Positions 8,601-15,757 of a stretch of 64,000 nucleotides of DNA are shown here, piece after piece. Each line of letters starts with the position of its first letter. The stretch's first letter is position 1. The DNA is from Methanobacteriota archaeon (GTDB lineage: Archaea; Thermoplasmatota; Poseidoniia; Poseidoniales; Thalassarchaeaceae), in contig JABIKU010000002.1 of assembly GCA_018654845.1 (NCBI GenBank), positions 1 to 64,000 on the forward strand, in the 5' to 3' direction. Position numbers and translations under genes: made by a program. The notes below the pieces were generated by a model. It was not told the origin of the DNA, made no database searches, and worked only from the letters and a program-made list of their open reading frames with translations.

Positions 8601-11102
8601 CATATCGACAGCGTAGACCCAACGGCTAGGCATGCCTTCATTCGTCGATATACAATCCTGGTATTGATACTGCCAATTCCAATAGCAAGCACCACGATTT
8701 GTTCCAGCATAAATTCCATCACTATCACTCGTTACATCATAGAATGATGAAGGCCGGTTCCACCAACCTCCAGGTGCGGTCAAAGTAGTCCAAGAGGACC
8801 CATCCCAGCGTGCTAATGCTCCCGAAGCACCAACCAATAAGCCACCATTCACATCAATTTTCATCGATAAAATATCATCATCAGGTAGGTTACCATCTTC
8901 ATTCCAAAAATCGGAAATATCGCCAGTCAAACGGTCGAATACCAAAATTCCTAGGCCGTTTAGACCGAGATAAATCATATCTTCATCGACCGCGACAGGG
9001 GTCGCTGCAAGATTATCTGCACCTAGTGATTGCCATGAACCTAAAATTGTGAAATCTTGCAGATCAACTCGCATTACTCCAGCATCAGGAGTTGCGATGT
9101 ATGCGATTCCATATCGAGTCGCAACGTCATTGATGAAATCAGAATCCATTCCGTCGGATTCAGTCAATACATCAGAGAGAGTCATCGAGGTGGTATTGAC
9201 AAGAGAAATCCCAGATTCTGTGTGACCGACAACAAGCATCGAAGTGTAATCATCATGAGCAAGGCTAGAAACATGGGTTGAACCAATTCCTTGCACAGTT
9301 CCAATATAAGAGCCATCACGATTGTCTATACGTAAAATTCCTGCATTCAGAGTACCAATCCAGACCCAACCTAATGAATCTTGAACCATCGAAGTAATAC
9401 CGCCAGGATTGTTGACATAATCTGAAATATCTATCGAAGTTTGCCAAATCTGTTCGTCTCGATCGAATCGGTCGAGAATGTTTCCTCCACCTATCCAAAT
9501 TTCACCTCCCTCTAAATCATCGACAAATAATGTGACGCTCATCGGATCAGCAGCCGGGCTACTAACCAAAATTTCGGTTCCATCCGTAGCCTCACCCCGG
9601 AGTCGAGCGATTGTTCCCGTACCATCACTAACCAAAACCGTTCCAATATCAGGACTTCTCGAACCATCCAAATCAGGCCATGCAATGATGTTTTTACCAG
9701 AACTGAATAATCCCATATCAGAAAGCTGCCTTTGTGAACGGAAAATCATTGCCCCAGTATCATATGCATGAACGGTTGAGTCAGCCAAAATATGCAACCA
9801 GCCTTCTGTCACTGCTAATCCATGGACTTGATTCGAAGCTAGCCAATTTCCTGTAGACCAAGATGCAAGCCAAGAATTTGAGGCTAAATCGTGACGATTG
9901 ATTCCGTTTGTCGCCGTCGCGATTAAAAGATGATTTCCAAGCAATTGTAAATCTGTGATTTTGTCGGATGTCAAATGATTTTGAGTATTCCAAACGATGT
10001 TGTCATCAATAGTTACGTTAACCCCGTTTGAACCACTCGTCGTAGTATAATCAAGAAGATGAACTCCATGCGTCTTCGTCGAAAGGTAAACTCTGTCACC
10101 GACAATAACAAGATCTGAGGGGATTTCCAATTCATCATCCAAACAGAATGTGGAATCCGACCAGGCACTCTGGTCGAGAGCTATGTAATTGATTTGGCAC
10201 CCTGAGGCGGCCCAGACTGTTCCATAACTATCGACGCCAATTGCGGTAATCGGAGATTGGTCATTGACATCGCCCGGTCCTTGAAGAATAATCCCTAAAT
10301 CCTCAGAAGTAAACAAACTCTGAGCATAGACCGAACCATCTTCTGTGCCAATCAATATCCGATTACTGTATGAATCGATTGCCAGACTACGACCGAAAAT
10401 TTCAGTATTAATATCGATAATAGATTTCGAAGATTGGTCATCCATGTGGAGTAAATCATCGTCTAGAAGAATGTACAGACGACCGTCGATTGGGTTCACG
10501 GCGCTATCATAAATTTCAACATTTAGCGCCGAGAAAGAAACCTTTGGATCAGCAGGTCGTAAAGCTTCGATAACGAGATCGGTAATCGTAACACCGACCG
10601 GTAATTGCCAACCAGCGTCGCTCACCGAGTTAGGTTGAAGCCAAGTATCGAGAACTCCATTCTCACCAACCTCAGGTTGATTTTCCTCGAAGGTATTCTG
10701 CCGTCCAAGATCGCCAAGATTACGCCAATCAAGAATCGGGGTTTGAGTTTCGAGAAGAGTAATTTGAGGTTCTGTAGCCCAATAGCCCTCGGCCCCATCA
10801 ACTGCTACTTCGAAAGTGAGATTGTCGATTTCAGCACCAGGTGCGAAGTTCAAATTTAAATCACCATATGCATAAGTTCCATTCGCTGGATCAGCCCCTG
10901 TTGCAACAAAGTCAATCCAACCGGTATCGTTGCTTCCTCCCGCTCCCCAATTACGATTCGAATAGTATGGCGATTCGTCTTCATCAAAATCGATATTACT
11001 GGTCGATATCGCTGACCAAGGAACGAGAATCATCAATGCAACAAGAGTGAAGGCGAGGCGCTTTTGGCTAAGCGAAACACGTCGATTTATTGTTAACACC
11101 AA
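2487..11102 (-). CDS. Giant secreted, membrane-anchored beta-propeller / fibronectin-like surface protein (2871 aa)
   Basis: A surface protein of unknown function. Residues 1-35 form a signal peptide (basic start, then hydrophobic stretch 17-33). From about residue 190 to 1750 there are many degenerate blades with phrases such as GWVWIGT, DLWAGT and GTIWAGG plus Asp-rich turns, typical of two-component-regulator propeller (Reg_prop) and other beta-propeller repeats. From about 1850 to 2650 come repeats with fibronectin type III character (WTP, YWVGVVA, DDGDGVFVN motifs). A hydrophobic helix at about 2717-2739 is followed by a 132-residue tail rich in Asp and Glu, ending in DLDD-type repeats, presumably cytoplasmic. 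Many N-x-S/T sites suit an exported archaeal protein. No catalytic domain is visible. Adhesion, sensing or substrate binding are possible roles. Confidence 0.85.
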   Translation of the reverse strand: MVLTINRRVSLSQKRLAFTLVALMILVPWSAISTSNIDFDEDESPYYSNRNWGAGGSNDTGWIDFVATGADPANGTYAYGDLNLNFAPGAEIDNLTFEVAVDGAEGYWATEPQITLLETQTPILDWRNLGDLGRQNTFEENQPEVGENGVLDTWLQPNSVSDAGWQLPVGVTITDLVIEALRPADPKVSFSALNVEIYDSAVNPIDGRLYILLDDDLLHMDDQSSKSIIDINTEIFGRSLAIDSYSNRILIGTEDGSVYAQSLFTSEDLGIILQGPGDVNDQSPITAIGVDSYGTVWAASGCQINYIALDQSAWSDSTFCLDDELEIPSDLVIVGDRVYLSTKTHGVHLLDYTTTSGSNGVNVTIDDNIVWNTQNHLTSDKITDLQLLGNHLLIATATNGINRHDLASNSWLASWSTGNWLASNQVHGLAVTEGWLHILADSTVHAYDTGAMIFRSQRQLSDMGLFSSGKNIIAWPDLDGSRSPDIGTVLVSDGTGTIARLRGEATDGTEILVSSPAADPMSVTLFVDDLEGGEIWIGGGNILDRFDRDEQIWQTSIDISDYVNNPGGITSMVQDSLGWVWIGTLNAGILRIDNRDGSYIGTVQGIGSTHVSSLAHDDYTSMLVVGHTESGISLVNTTSMTLSDVLTESDGMDSDFINDVATRYGIAYIATPDAGVMRVDLQDFTILGSWQSLGADNLAATPVAVDEDMIYLGLNGLGILVFDRLTGDISDFWNEDGNLPDDDILSMKIDVNGGLLVGASGALARWDGSSWTTLTAPGGWWNRPSSFYDVTSDSDGIYAGTNRGACYWNWQYQYQDCISTNEGMPSRWVYAVDMLSTDRLLAGTNEGAALINTDNDTVIEVWQAGDETQRSRTVLVDDILYLGFENTGLARYDLVNQEWLQTWDGDQGMLDDDDVTTLVPGLTYGTIWAGGDFGLTLLDVINNTVLIDWNRGLNSGGPTLSNTPPADIEIIGDTLHYSIQRSNGWGASNDLIYRINLTSNSSKSTLDAGSRLGWSGVIHGIGSVGDHLWIGVRPTQYWNNGDGTIVRWNTSSENWSDDLQTIGNVLRVNAQFLGDCFPINSSSCEMWVAYGNNILRRFSAHNMTLLNEWTNIDGPIRGMVEYDGEYMFASMAGLLRWNPANETWLTPWTHNYGLPSDSEDQIYSLTVAGNDLWAGTCEGGCGWNSDAEVLRMNGSSGLWTLWDLGTGDIPDGYPADIEVCDDIVHIAIGEIAWWGNQGGIARYDLADHDNDQLTNEWISPLTTGSPGLANNDVRAIACDEPNRIMYIGFDTDGVGIDRYNYNTNSLLSTLTHSSDGIGDDRVFPGGMLHDGNLLLVTHQYDGTGGISRIITSGTSTANGQILSPGMDGCSVVRAPSSTTPVYAIGRSGQTTGLNRVDRLDSTGLIESGFDELAGLTSGRVVEIISNSTHVWVSTSLNVNSFHGSSVLQGELTSNGSVRWEYGYNFQSDIVNDLTLDGDVLWVTTAGQGLRKIDLLQRTRSNTPVALHNQMDGTVLLDDGTMYVGLMGSQGSAAGFQIFNTNTGNWGHGSLLAGLPSNIVRDFLESGNHIFVATHGGIGLYNTSRNDWDDPITTIDGLPSPIIEHLMYVSDPNAGNTTNSLGLYDKILAGGLAGLTVFNSSNLSIIKTIGFDDGLAGDKVSGLAFADSVTREIVGNSSTITLYHDASIFISHNGQGPTRPGVVAWDIVTDLVNGSYQIDMIPSNDVRAIATDDWGVHIATDNDPVVHWNSTMMKMETGVGANSLLSWPPFEMVSNGVELVLISPRGIDVLRVGEDHGTVDSLVMTGLAGAAIDFTGLYVVGQDGLHHFSPVVTLNEQSRENQRRAEPLSTLFAGQTWDITNRTHPGMTTILVDDLNPITISSDVTSSPTGALPMQFAALTMASPSSGASIWARSKSLNYSGSWDLAARDHAIEAGFQSAISNIGPGSTNVELHIQLQSPANGQLRVRVTYDWERIEVPTVITSLENRPNDGGGVLEASWLLSEDAAWYAYRLYVWDATAEPDWEPNKADLANFGGYLTIPYWSQITTTITEADDGGLIVPLVDGNKYRAAIVIEYPDGSIGEPMSWVDNATPTDEIPAPPAWISAEPISGGTAGTIYTEWTPCTELDPSKTRLWAVEHEITNAIALSGEIDYPFSSGNTTVLQLNPGTPYWFATVCVDEAGQSDPANATVIGPIVTAGGLNDGIPPAIIEGTIAIDVPDDEGGIIEVNWTPNIEEDCAYHTIYMVPATSWQPPNTVDGWPIAAYIEDCTTNSTLISSIGELSLVDDSAYWVGVVASDDWGNQNLNDVLVVEVTPQSNLAGVGIPPERVAGLNAWDHPDDDGTSVDIIWNRSLEKDFSFYTIWISEYPLNDLTELWALCENDPVNCGLITIDQRQIGGAFQLEMTLTTALYGNRVNELVSQSIQAGIPLYVTVTTHDVSGNVYLDEMQDNMVLVTPLDNRGDIHPPERLVAPQLTDRAPDDGDGVFVNFQESEASDVSEYWIYADVVPFTSIGMREPAIIVERDAQLPVLLEQLSDGRALAPSIMMWVSVVAVDSSGNYWDDGLKTTSIALIDENSLDPGLHIPEVSGLRAYWNPSGDRIEIQWDDMQSPVIESYIIFASAEPFEDIRDINSPESGNEWQVVENYYTLFLVDTKSGIAENWPVSNEISYYIAIVGFDGEVHRLAVDPLEVRPFSESAFGSENPGDDGLGLSWIDQLIGGDMNMIIAVISAIMILFGAILIIKPKEQAAPEPWEMGALEVELDEEMNRRESGLDEDDSFDEPIGMDTGGKGISDGGEINQESLDLQPNEFDDESTPSASFEVVDELLGGDDDEIDLDDLAGMVGDFDLDDLDDLADDLDDTDEDVDTSFLDDLL

Positions 11103-11159
11103 ACTTTGGCGATATCTTTCACATTATGAAGGGCATGGCCTAATGTTCCATTGATGCTC

Positions 11160-11176
11160 TCCCACCATAGGTGGGA
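11160..11176. promoter_or_regulatory. Perfect 7-bp inverted repeat in a divergent promoter region
   Basis: TCCCACC at 11160-11166 and GGTGGGA at 11170-11176 form perfect arms around ATA. The site lies in the 170-base region between the divergent giant surface protein gene and the malic enzyme gene. It could be an operator read by a dimeric regulator or a short hairpin in the leader of either gene. AT-rich TATA-like sequence follows at about 11198-11226 toward the malic enzyme. Function is inferred from position only. Confidence 0.4.
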
Positions 11177-11272
11177 ATATTCTACTCAAAACTCACTAAT
11201 AATAACACTTGAATATCAATTGATATACGGCTGATAATCTATTTTTCACCAATCGGATAGCATGATAGAGGG

Positions 11273-13588
11273 GTGGGTTGCCCGCAAGTCACTAGGGGTG
11301 GGATCCTGACAGATAAGCAACTTCGCAAGGAAGCATTGGATTATCATTCAGCTAAGCCGGCTGGAAAAATATCCGTGGTGCCAACCAAACCGCATGGCAC
11401 CTCTCGAGATCTCTCATTGGCCTATTCCCCTGGAGTTGCCTATCCTTGTGAAGAAATTGAGAAAGATCCTGACGCGGCATATTCCTACACATCAAAGGGT
11501 AATCTAGTCGCTGTGATTAGTAACGGAACCGCTGTACTGGGGCTTGGTGACATCGGTGCCTTGGCAGGGAAACCAGTAATGGAAGGCAAGGGACTTTTGT
11601 TCAAAGCCTTCGCTGATATTGATGTTTTTGATATTGAAGTAGATCGCACCGATGTCGATGAATTCGTCGAGGCTGTGAAGGCGATAGCCCCAACATTTGG
11701 TGGCATAAATCTCGAGGATATTAAAGCACCAGAATGCTTTGAAATTGAACGCCGATTAGTCGCCGAATTGGATATCCCAGTAATGCACGACGACCAACAT
11801 GGAACAGCGATTATTTCAGGTGCCGCATTACTCAATGGATTAGAGGTCGTCGAAAAGGAAATTTCTGAAGTAAAAATTGTTGTTTCTGGAGCTGGAGCCT
11901 CCGCAATTTCCAGTGCTCACCATTACATCCGCCTAGGCGTCTCACCGGCCAATTTATTGATGGTTGATTCAAAAGGAATTATTACAAAATCTCGTGCACA
12001 ATCCGGAGAGTTGAATGAGTACAAAAAATTCTTCGCACTCGACATCGACAACGGTGGTTTAGCCGAGGCAATGAAAGATGCAGACGTATTTCTCGGTCTA
12101 TCTCGTGGTGGAATTGTCAACGGTGAAATGGTCGCTAGTATGGCTAATCGACCCTTAATTTTTGCACTTGCAAATCCCGACCCTGAAATTCTTCCTGACG
12201 ACGTTTATTCCGTCCGCGAAGATGCAATCGTTGCGACTGGGCGATCCGATTTCCCAAATCAAATCAACAATGTTCTCGGGTTCCCCTACATATTCCGTGG
12301 TGCACTCGATGTTCGTGCAACGGAGATAACTGAAGGAATGAAAATGGCAGCGACCCACGCAATAGCCAATCTTGCTAAGGAACCGGTTCCTGACGATGTC
12401 GCTGCAGCTTATGATGGCGAACAGATTCAGTTCGGTCCAAATTATCTCATCCCCAAACCATTCGACGCGCGCGTCCTCATTTGGGAGGCTAGTGCGGTCG
12501 CTGAAGCAGCTGTTTTGGAAGGCGTATCTCGCATCAAAAAAGCTGACTTCGATGTTGAAATATACCGAGAAGAACTCGAAGCTAGACTCGGCCTAACTCG
12601 TTCGATAATGCGACGCGTCATCAACATAGCTCGCCAAGATAAGAAGCGAATCGTCTTCTCAGAAGGCGACAATCCTACGATTATCAAGGCGGCTGCGCAA
12701 TGTATTTCCGAAAATATTTGCGAACCGATATTATTAGGACATGAGGAGCGGATTGAGGCGGTAAAAGAAGAATTAGGCCTTGAATTTGATTGTGAAACAA
12801 TCGATGTCCGTTACGATCCCCGAAGGCGTGGCTCTTACGCGGATGAATTTCACAAAATACGTGGTCGAAAGGGAGTAACTGTGGAAGATGCTGTCAGATT
12901 GATGAAATCGACGACATACTTTGGTTCGATGATGGTGCATATGGGAGATGCTGATGGTTATCTCGGTGGCGTCGCTCACCATTATCCTGACATTGTCAAA
13001 CCCTGCCTCCAAACCATTGGTCCCGCTCCAGGTACACACAGAATTGTTGGCATGTACATGATGACAGTAAACGGTCAACTGATGTTTATTGGCGATGCGA
13101 CGATTAACATCTATCCCGATGCAAGAACATTGGCTGAAATCGCCATTCAAACCGCCAAGGTTGCTCGCCGTTTCGGCGTTACACCGAAAGTTGCGATGCT
13201 TTCCTTCTCGAATTTTGGTACGAGCGGCGAGATGCGAACCGATCGGATTGAGGAAGCTATTGCAATCGCTCGCGAAATGCAGCCTGACCTATGTATCGAT
13301 GGCCCGATGCAAGCAGATACTGCATTAATTCCAGAAATTCAGAAAAATTATCCATTTATGGAATTCGATGGACCAGCAAATGTGTTGATTTGTCCGAATT
13401 TAACATCAGCAAATATCGCTTACAAATTATTACAGAGAATCGCAGGGGCTGAAATGACTGGCCCAATCCTTGAAGGATTAGCTAAACCCGCTCACGTTCT
13501 TCAACGAAATGATAGTGTTCGCGAGGTAGTTCACATGGCTGCTATTTGTGCTGTTGATGCTCAACGATATGCAAAACAGCGCCTCTGA
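11273..13588 (+). CDS. maeB: NADP-type malic enzyme fused to a phosphotransacetylase-like domain (MaeB type)
   Basis: Decarboxylates malate to pyruvate with reduction of NAD(P). The 771-residue length and two-part layout match MaeB. Residues about 20-430 are the malic enzyme half, with [31 protein letters not shown] and [10 protein letters not shown] (Rossmann loop). Residues about 445-771 are a phosphate acetyltransferase-like half, with [12 protein letters not shown] and a [14 protein letters not shown] segment. In characterised MaeB enzymes this half is regulatory and binds acetyl-CoA. The open frame begins with GTG at 11273. Homologous residues start only at about ILTDKQL, so the true start may be slightly downstream at an alternative codon. 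It overlaps the convergent remnant gene by 28 bases. Together with pckA it forms a C3/C4 interconversion node. Confidence 0.95.
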   Translation: MGCPQVTRGGILTDKQLRKEALDYHSAKPAGKISVVPTKPHGTSRDLSLAYSPGVAYPCEEIEKDPDAAYSYTSKGNLVAVISNGTAVLGLGDIGALAGKPVMEGKGLLFKAFADIDVFDIEVDRTDVDEFVEAVKAIAPTFGGINLEDIKAPECFEIERRLVAELDIPVMHDDQHGTAIISGAALLNGLEVVEKEISEVKIVVSGAGASAISSAHHYIRLGVSPANLLMVDSKGIITKSRAQSGELNEYKKFFALDIDNGGLAEAMKDADVFLGLSRGGIVNGEMVASMANRPLIFALANPDPEILPDDVYSVREDAIVATGRSDFPNQINNVLGFPYIFRGALDVRATEITEGMKMAATHAIANLAKEPVPDDVAAAYDGEQIQFGPNYLIPKPFDARVLIWEASAVAEAAVLEGVSRIKKADFDVEIYREELEARLGLTRSIMRRVINIARQDKKRIVFSEGDNPTIIKAAAQCISENICEPILLGHEERIEAVKEELGLEFDCETIDVRYDPRRRGSYADEFHKIRGRKGVTVEDAVRLMKSTTYFGSMMVHMGDADGYLGGVAHHYPDIVKPCLQTIGPAPGTHRIVGMYMMTVNGQLMFIGDATINIYPDARTLAEIAIQTAKVARRFGVTPKVAMLSFSNFGTSGEMRTDRIEEAIAIAREMQPDLCIDGPMQADTALIPEIQKNYPFMEFDGPANVLICPNLTSANIAYKLLQRIAGAEMTGPILEGLAKPAHVLQRNDSVREVVHMAAICAVDAQRYAKQRL

Positions 13589-13935
13589 TTGTTGGGTAGT
13601 AATTTTGGAGAGCGATATTTTTGTTCTTTCAAATCGTTGTGGTATTTTCGACCAATGCTGCGGGTCGCGATTCCATGGTCGAATCTCTTGCTTTGATGGT
13701 TGTAACGAACCCAATAGGTGTTGTACAGAACGTCGGCACCACGCAGTGATTCGATTAATGCAGCCTTATTCTCGAAATCGAGAGGGTGAACTTCGACCTG
13801 CCCATCAAAGGGGTCATCGCGACCCACAGCATTGGTCAAAGTTCGCACTTTTTTCCCTTGTTCCAATAATTGATGGGCAATCCATCTACCCGTGTATCCG
13901 AAGGCTCCGGTTACAACATGTAGTTCTTCAGACAC
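13561..13935 (-). pseudogene. Truncated NAD(P)-binding epimerase/NmrA-like gene
   Basis: Residues 1-85 are a good Rossmann start: VTGAFGYTGRWIAHQLLEQG carries the GxxGxxG nucleotide loop, followed by GRDDPFDG, a D-x-ENKAAL segment and GADVLYNTYWVRYN, as in NAD(P)H-binding proteins of about 290-320 residues. After FDHG the sequence stops resembling the family. A neighbouring frame reads AALVENTTTI then stops, which suggests a frameshift near 13660. The remaining two thirds are absent and the frame ends inside the 3' end of the malic enzyme gene. I take it as a degraded remnant downstream of pckA. A short functional protein cannot be ruled out. Confidence 0.6.
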
Positions 13936-14011
13936 AAGTCAAGGCTCATCTTAAGTTGATAATAGAAACTATGGAAGAACCCTCAGAATTTATTGGTAAT
14001 TCAACCAACAT

Positions 14012-15646
14012 TCAAGACATAACTTGTGGGGATGCTGCGAGAACTTCCTTACTGCAGCCATCTTTGTATTGCTCGAAGTTCTCGATGAACATTTGAGCGA
14101 GTAAATTTGCTACATTGTCATATCGTTCAGGCTCAGGCCAGGTTGTTCGAGGCTGAAGAATCTCATCAGGCACGCCCTCACAGGAAGTTGGAATTGTAAA
14201 GCCAAAACGATGGTCTTTAACAAAGATAACATCATCTAAATCACCGCTCAGTGCTGCGTTTAATAAGGCTCGAGTCCACTTAATACGGATTCGGCTGGAT
14301 TCACCATATCCGCCAGCTACCCAACCTGTATTGATTAACCAACAATTCGCATCATGCTCTCGTATTTTCTTTGATAGCAGATCTGCGTAAACACTTGGAT
14401 GTCGGGGCATGAAAGGTGCACCAAAGCAGGTTGAGAAAGTTGCTTGAGGCTCGGTTATTCCCATCTCAGTTCCAGCAACCTTTGCTGTATAACCCGACAT
14501 GAAATGATAGGCGGCTTGTTCAGGAGATAGGCGGGAAAGAGGGGGTAAAACACCAAAAGCATCACAAGTCAAGAAAACAACATCTTTCGGATGACCGGCC
14601 ATCGAATCTGGAGTTCTATTCTCTATCGACTCAATTGGATAGGAGCCACGGGTATTCTGAGTCAATGTGCCATCAGCAAAATTTGGAACTCCATCCGCAT
14701 CGAGAATAACATTTTCAAGGACTGAACTAGGTATGCGGGTGGTTGCATAAATTGCTGGTTCATCCTCTTCAGAAAGCCCAATTAATTTTGCATAACAACC
14801 GCCTTCGAAATTGAAAATTCCTTCATCCGACCAACCATGCTCATCATCACCGACCAATGCTCGGCCTGGATCTGCTGATAGAGTGGTTTTTCCAGTTCCG
14901 GATAGACCGAAAAATAATGCTGAGTTTTTGTAATCAGTATTTGATGAACAGTGCATAGGCAATAATCCATCGGCGGGCAAAATATGGTTCATTATTGTAA
15001 AAATTGCTTTCTTAATCTCGCCAGCATAATGTGTTCCGCCGATGATTACTAAACCACGATCGAGAGCAAGGATAACGAAGACGTCGGAATTTGTTCCATC
15101 TATATCAGGATCTGCAAGTAATTCCGGAGCGTGAAGAATTGTGTATTGTGGTTTGTGATTTAGCAATTCTGTTGGTTCACTGCGAACAAACATATTGTGG
15201 AAAAACGAAGCGTGCCAAGCCTTCTCGGTAATCAACCGTACCGGCATTGAATATTCTGGATCTGCTCCACAATGTGCGTCTTTTACGAATAACGTGTCGA
15301 CTTCATCGAGATAGTTTTGGACTTTTTCTAATAAATTATCGAAAACTTCTGGCGTGGTAGATTTGTTAACATCTCCCCACCAGACATCCTCGGCTAATCC
15401 CGGCTCATCAATGATAAATCGGTCATTCGGAGAGCGACCTGTGCGCTCTCCTGTAGTAGCAAGTAAGACACCGTGCGCGGTAAGGCAGGCCTCACCACGC
15501 TCGACAGCAAGCCTATGCAATGCTTCCCAACCGAGATTCCAATGTACTGCGCCGCTGGGATTCAACCCATGTGTGGCTAGTGAGGTGGCGAATTCAGAGG
15601 GTCCAGTGCCCTTGGAGGTAATCTCCATGGAGACCGACGATGCCAT
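14012..15646 (-). CDS. pckA: Phosphoenolpyruvate carboxykinase (ATP)
   Basis: Interconverts oxaloacetate + ATP and PEP + CO2 + ADP, the entry step of gluconeogenesis. The 544-residue length is usual for the ATP-dependent family. Signatures seen: GERTGRSPNDRF near residue 66, HYAGEIKKAIF (metal and substrate binding), the kinase loop GLSGTGKTTLSADPGR, DDEHGW, and NTRGSYPIE near 335. The family is mainly bacterial; many archaea use the GTP enzyme, so bacterial acquisition is a reasonable inference. It has its own promoter region shared divergently with the large membrane protein gene. Its neighbours (malic enzyme) support a role in C4/C3 balance. Confidence 0.96.
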   Translation of the reverse strand: MASSVSMEITSKGTGPSEFATSLATHGLNPSGAVHWNLGWEALHRLAVERGEACLTAHGVLLATTGERTGRSPNDRFIIDEPGLAEDVWWGDVNKSTTPEVFDNLLEKVQNYLDEVDTLFVKDAHCGADPEYSMPVRLITEKAWHASFFHNMFVRSEPTELLNHKPQYTILHAPELLADPDIDGTNSDVFVILALDRGLVIIGGTHYAGEIKKAIFTIMNHILPADGLLPMHCSSNTDYKNSALFFGLSGTGKTTLSADPGRALVGDDEHGWSDEGIFNFEGGCYAKLIGLSEEDEPAIYATTRIPSSVLENVILDADGVPNFADGTLTQNTRGSYPIESIENRTPDSMAGHPKDVVFLTCDAFGVLPPLSRLSPEQAAYHFMSGYTAKVAGTEMGITEPQATFSTCFGAPFMPRHPSVYADLLSKKIREHDANCWLINTGWVAGGYGESSRIRIKWTRALLNAALSGDLDDVIFVKDHRFGFTIPTSCEGVPDEILQPRTTWPEPERYDNVANLLAQMFIENFEQYKDGCSKEVLAASPQVMS

Positions 15647-15698
15647 CTCGCTTTCAATTTTTACGGCTGGTCGAACTCATCGACTACCTGAAGATATT

Positions 15699-15712
15699 CA
15701 ATATAAATACAA
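15699..15712. promoter_or_regulatory. TATA-like element between pckA and the 1240-aa membrane protein gene
   Basis: ATATAAATAC at 15701-15710 is the clearest archaeal TATA-like sequence in this 111-base divergent region. Read rightward, transcription would start near 15730, just before the GTG at 15758. Read leftward as TTTATATT it would start near 15680, above the pckA ATG at 15646. It may serve either or both genes. Confidence 0.45.
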
Positions 15713-15757
15713 TAATTCACAGATGCAATTAACCCTTAGCGACCTTTCACGCAAAGC

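Noticed and set aside
5000-11000. Two-component histidine kinase
   Set aside because: Propeller blades resemble those of hybrid sensor kinases, but no kinase, HATPase or receiver domain follows.
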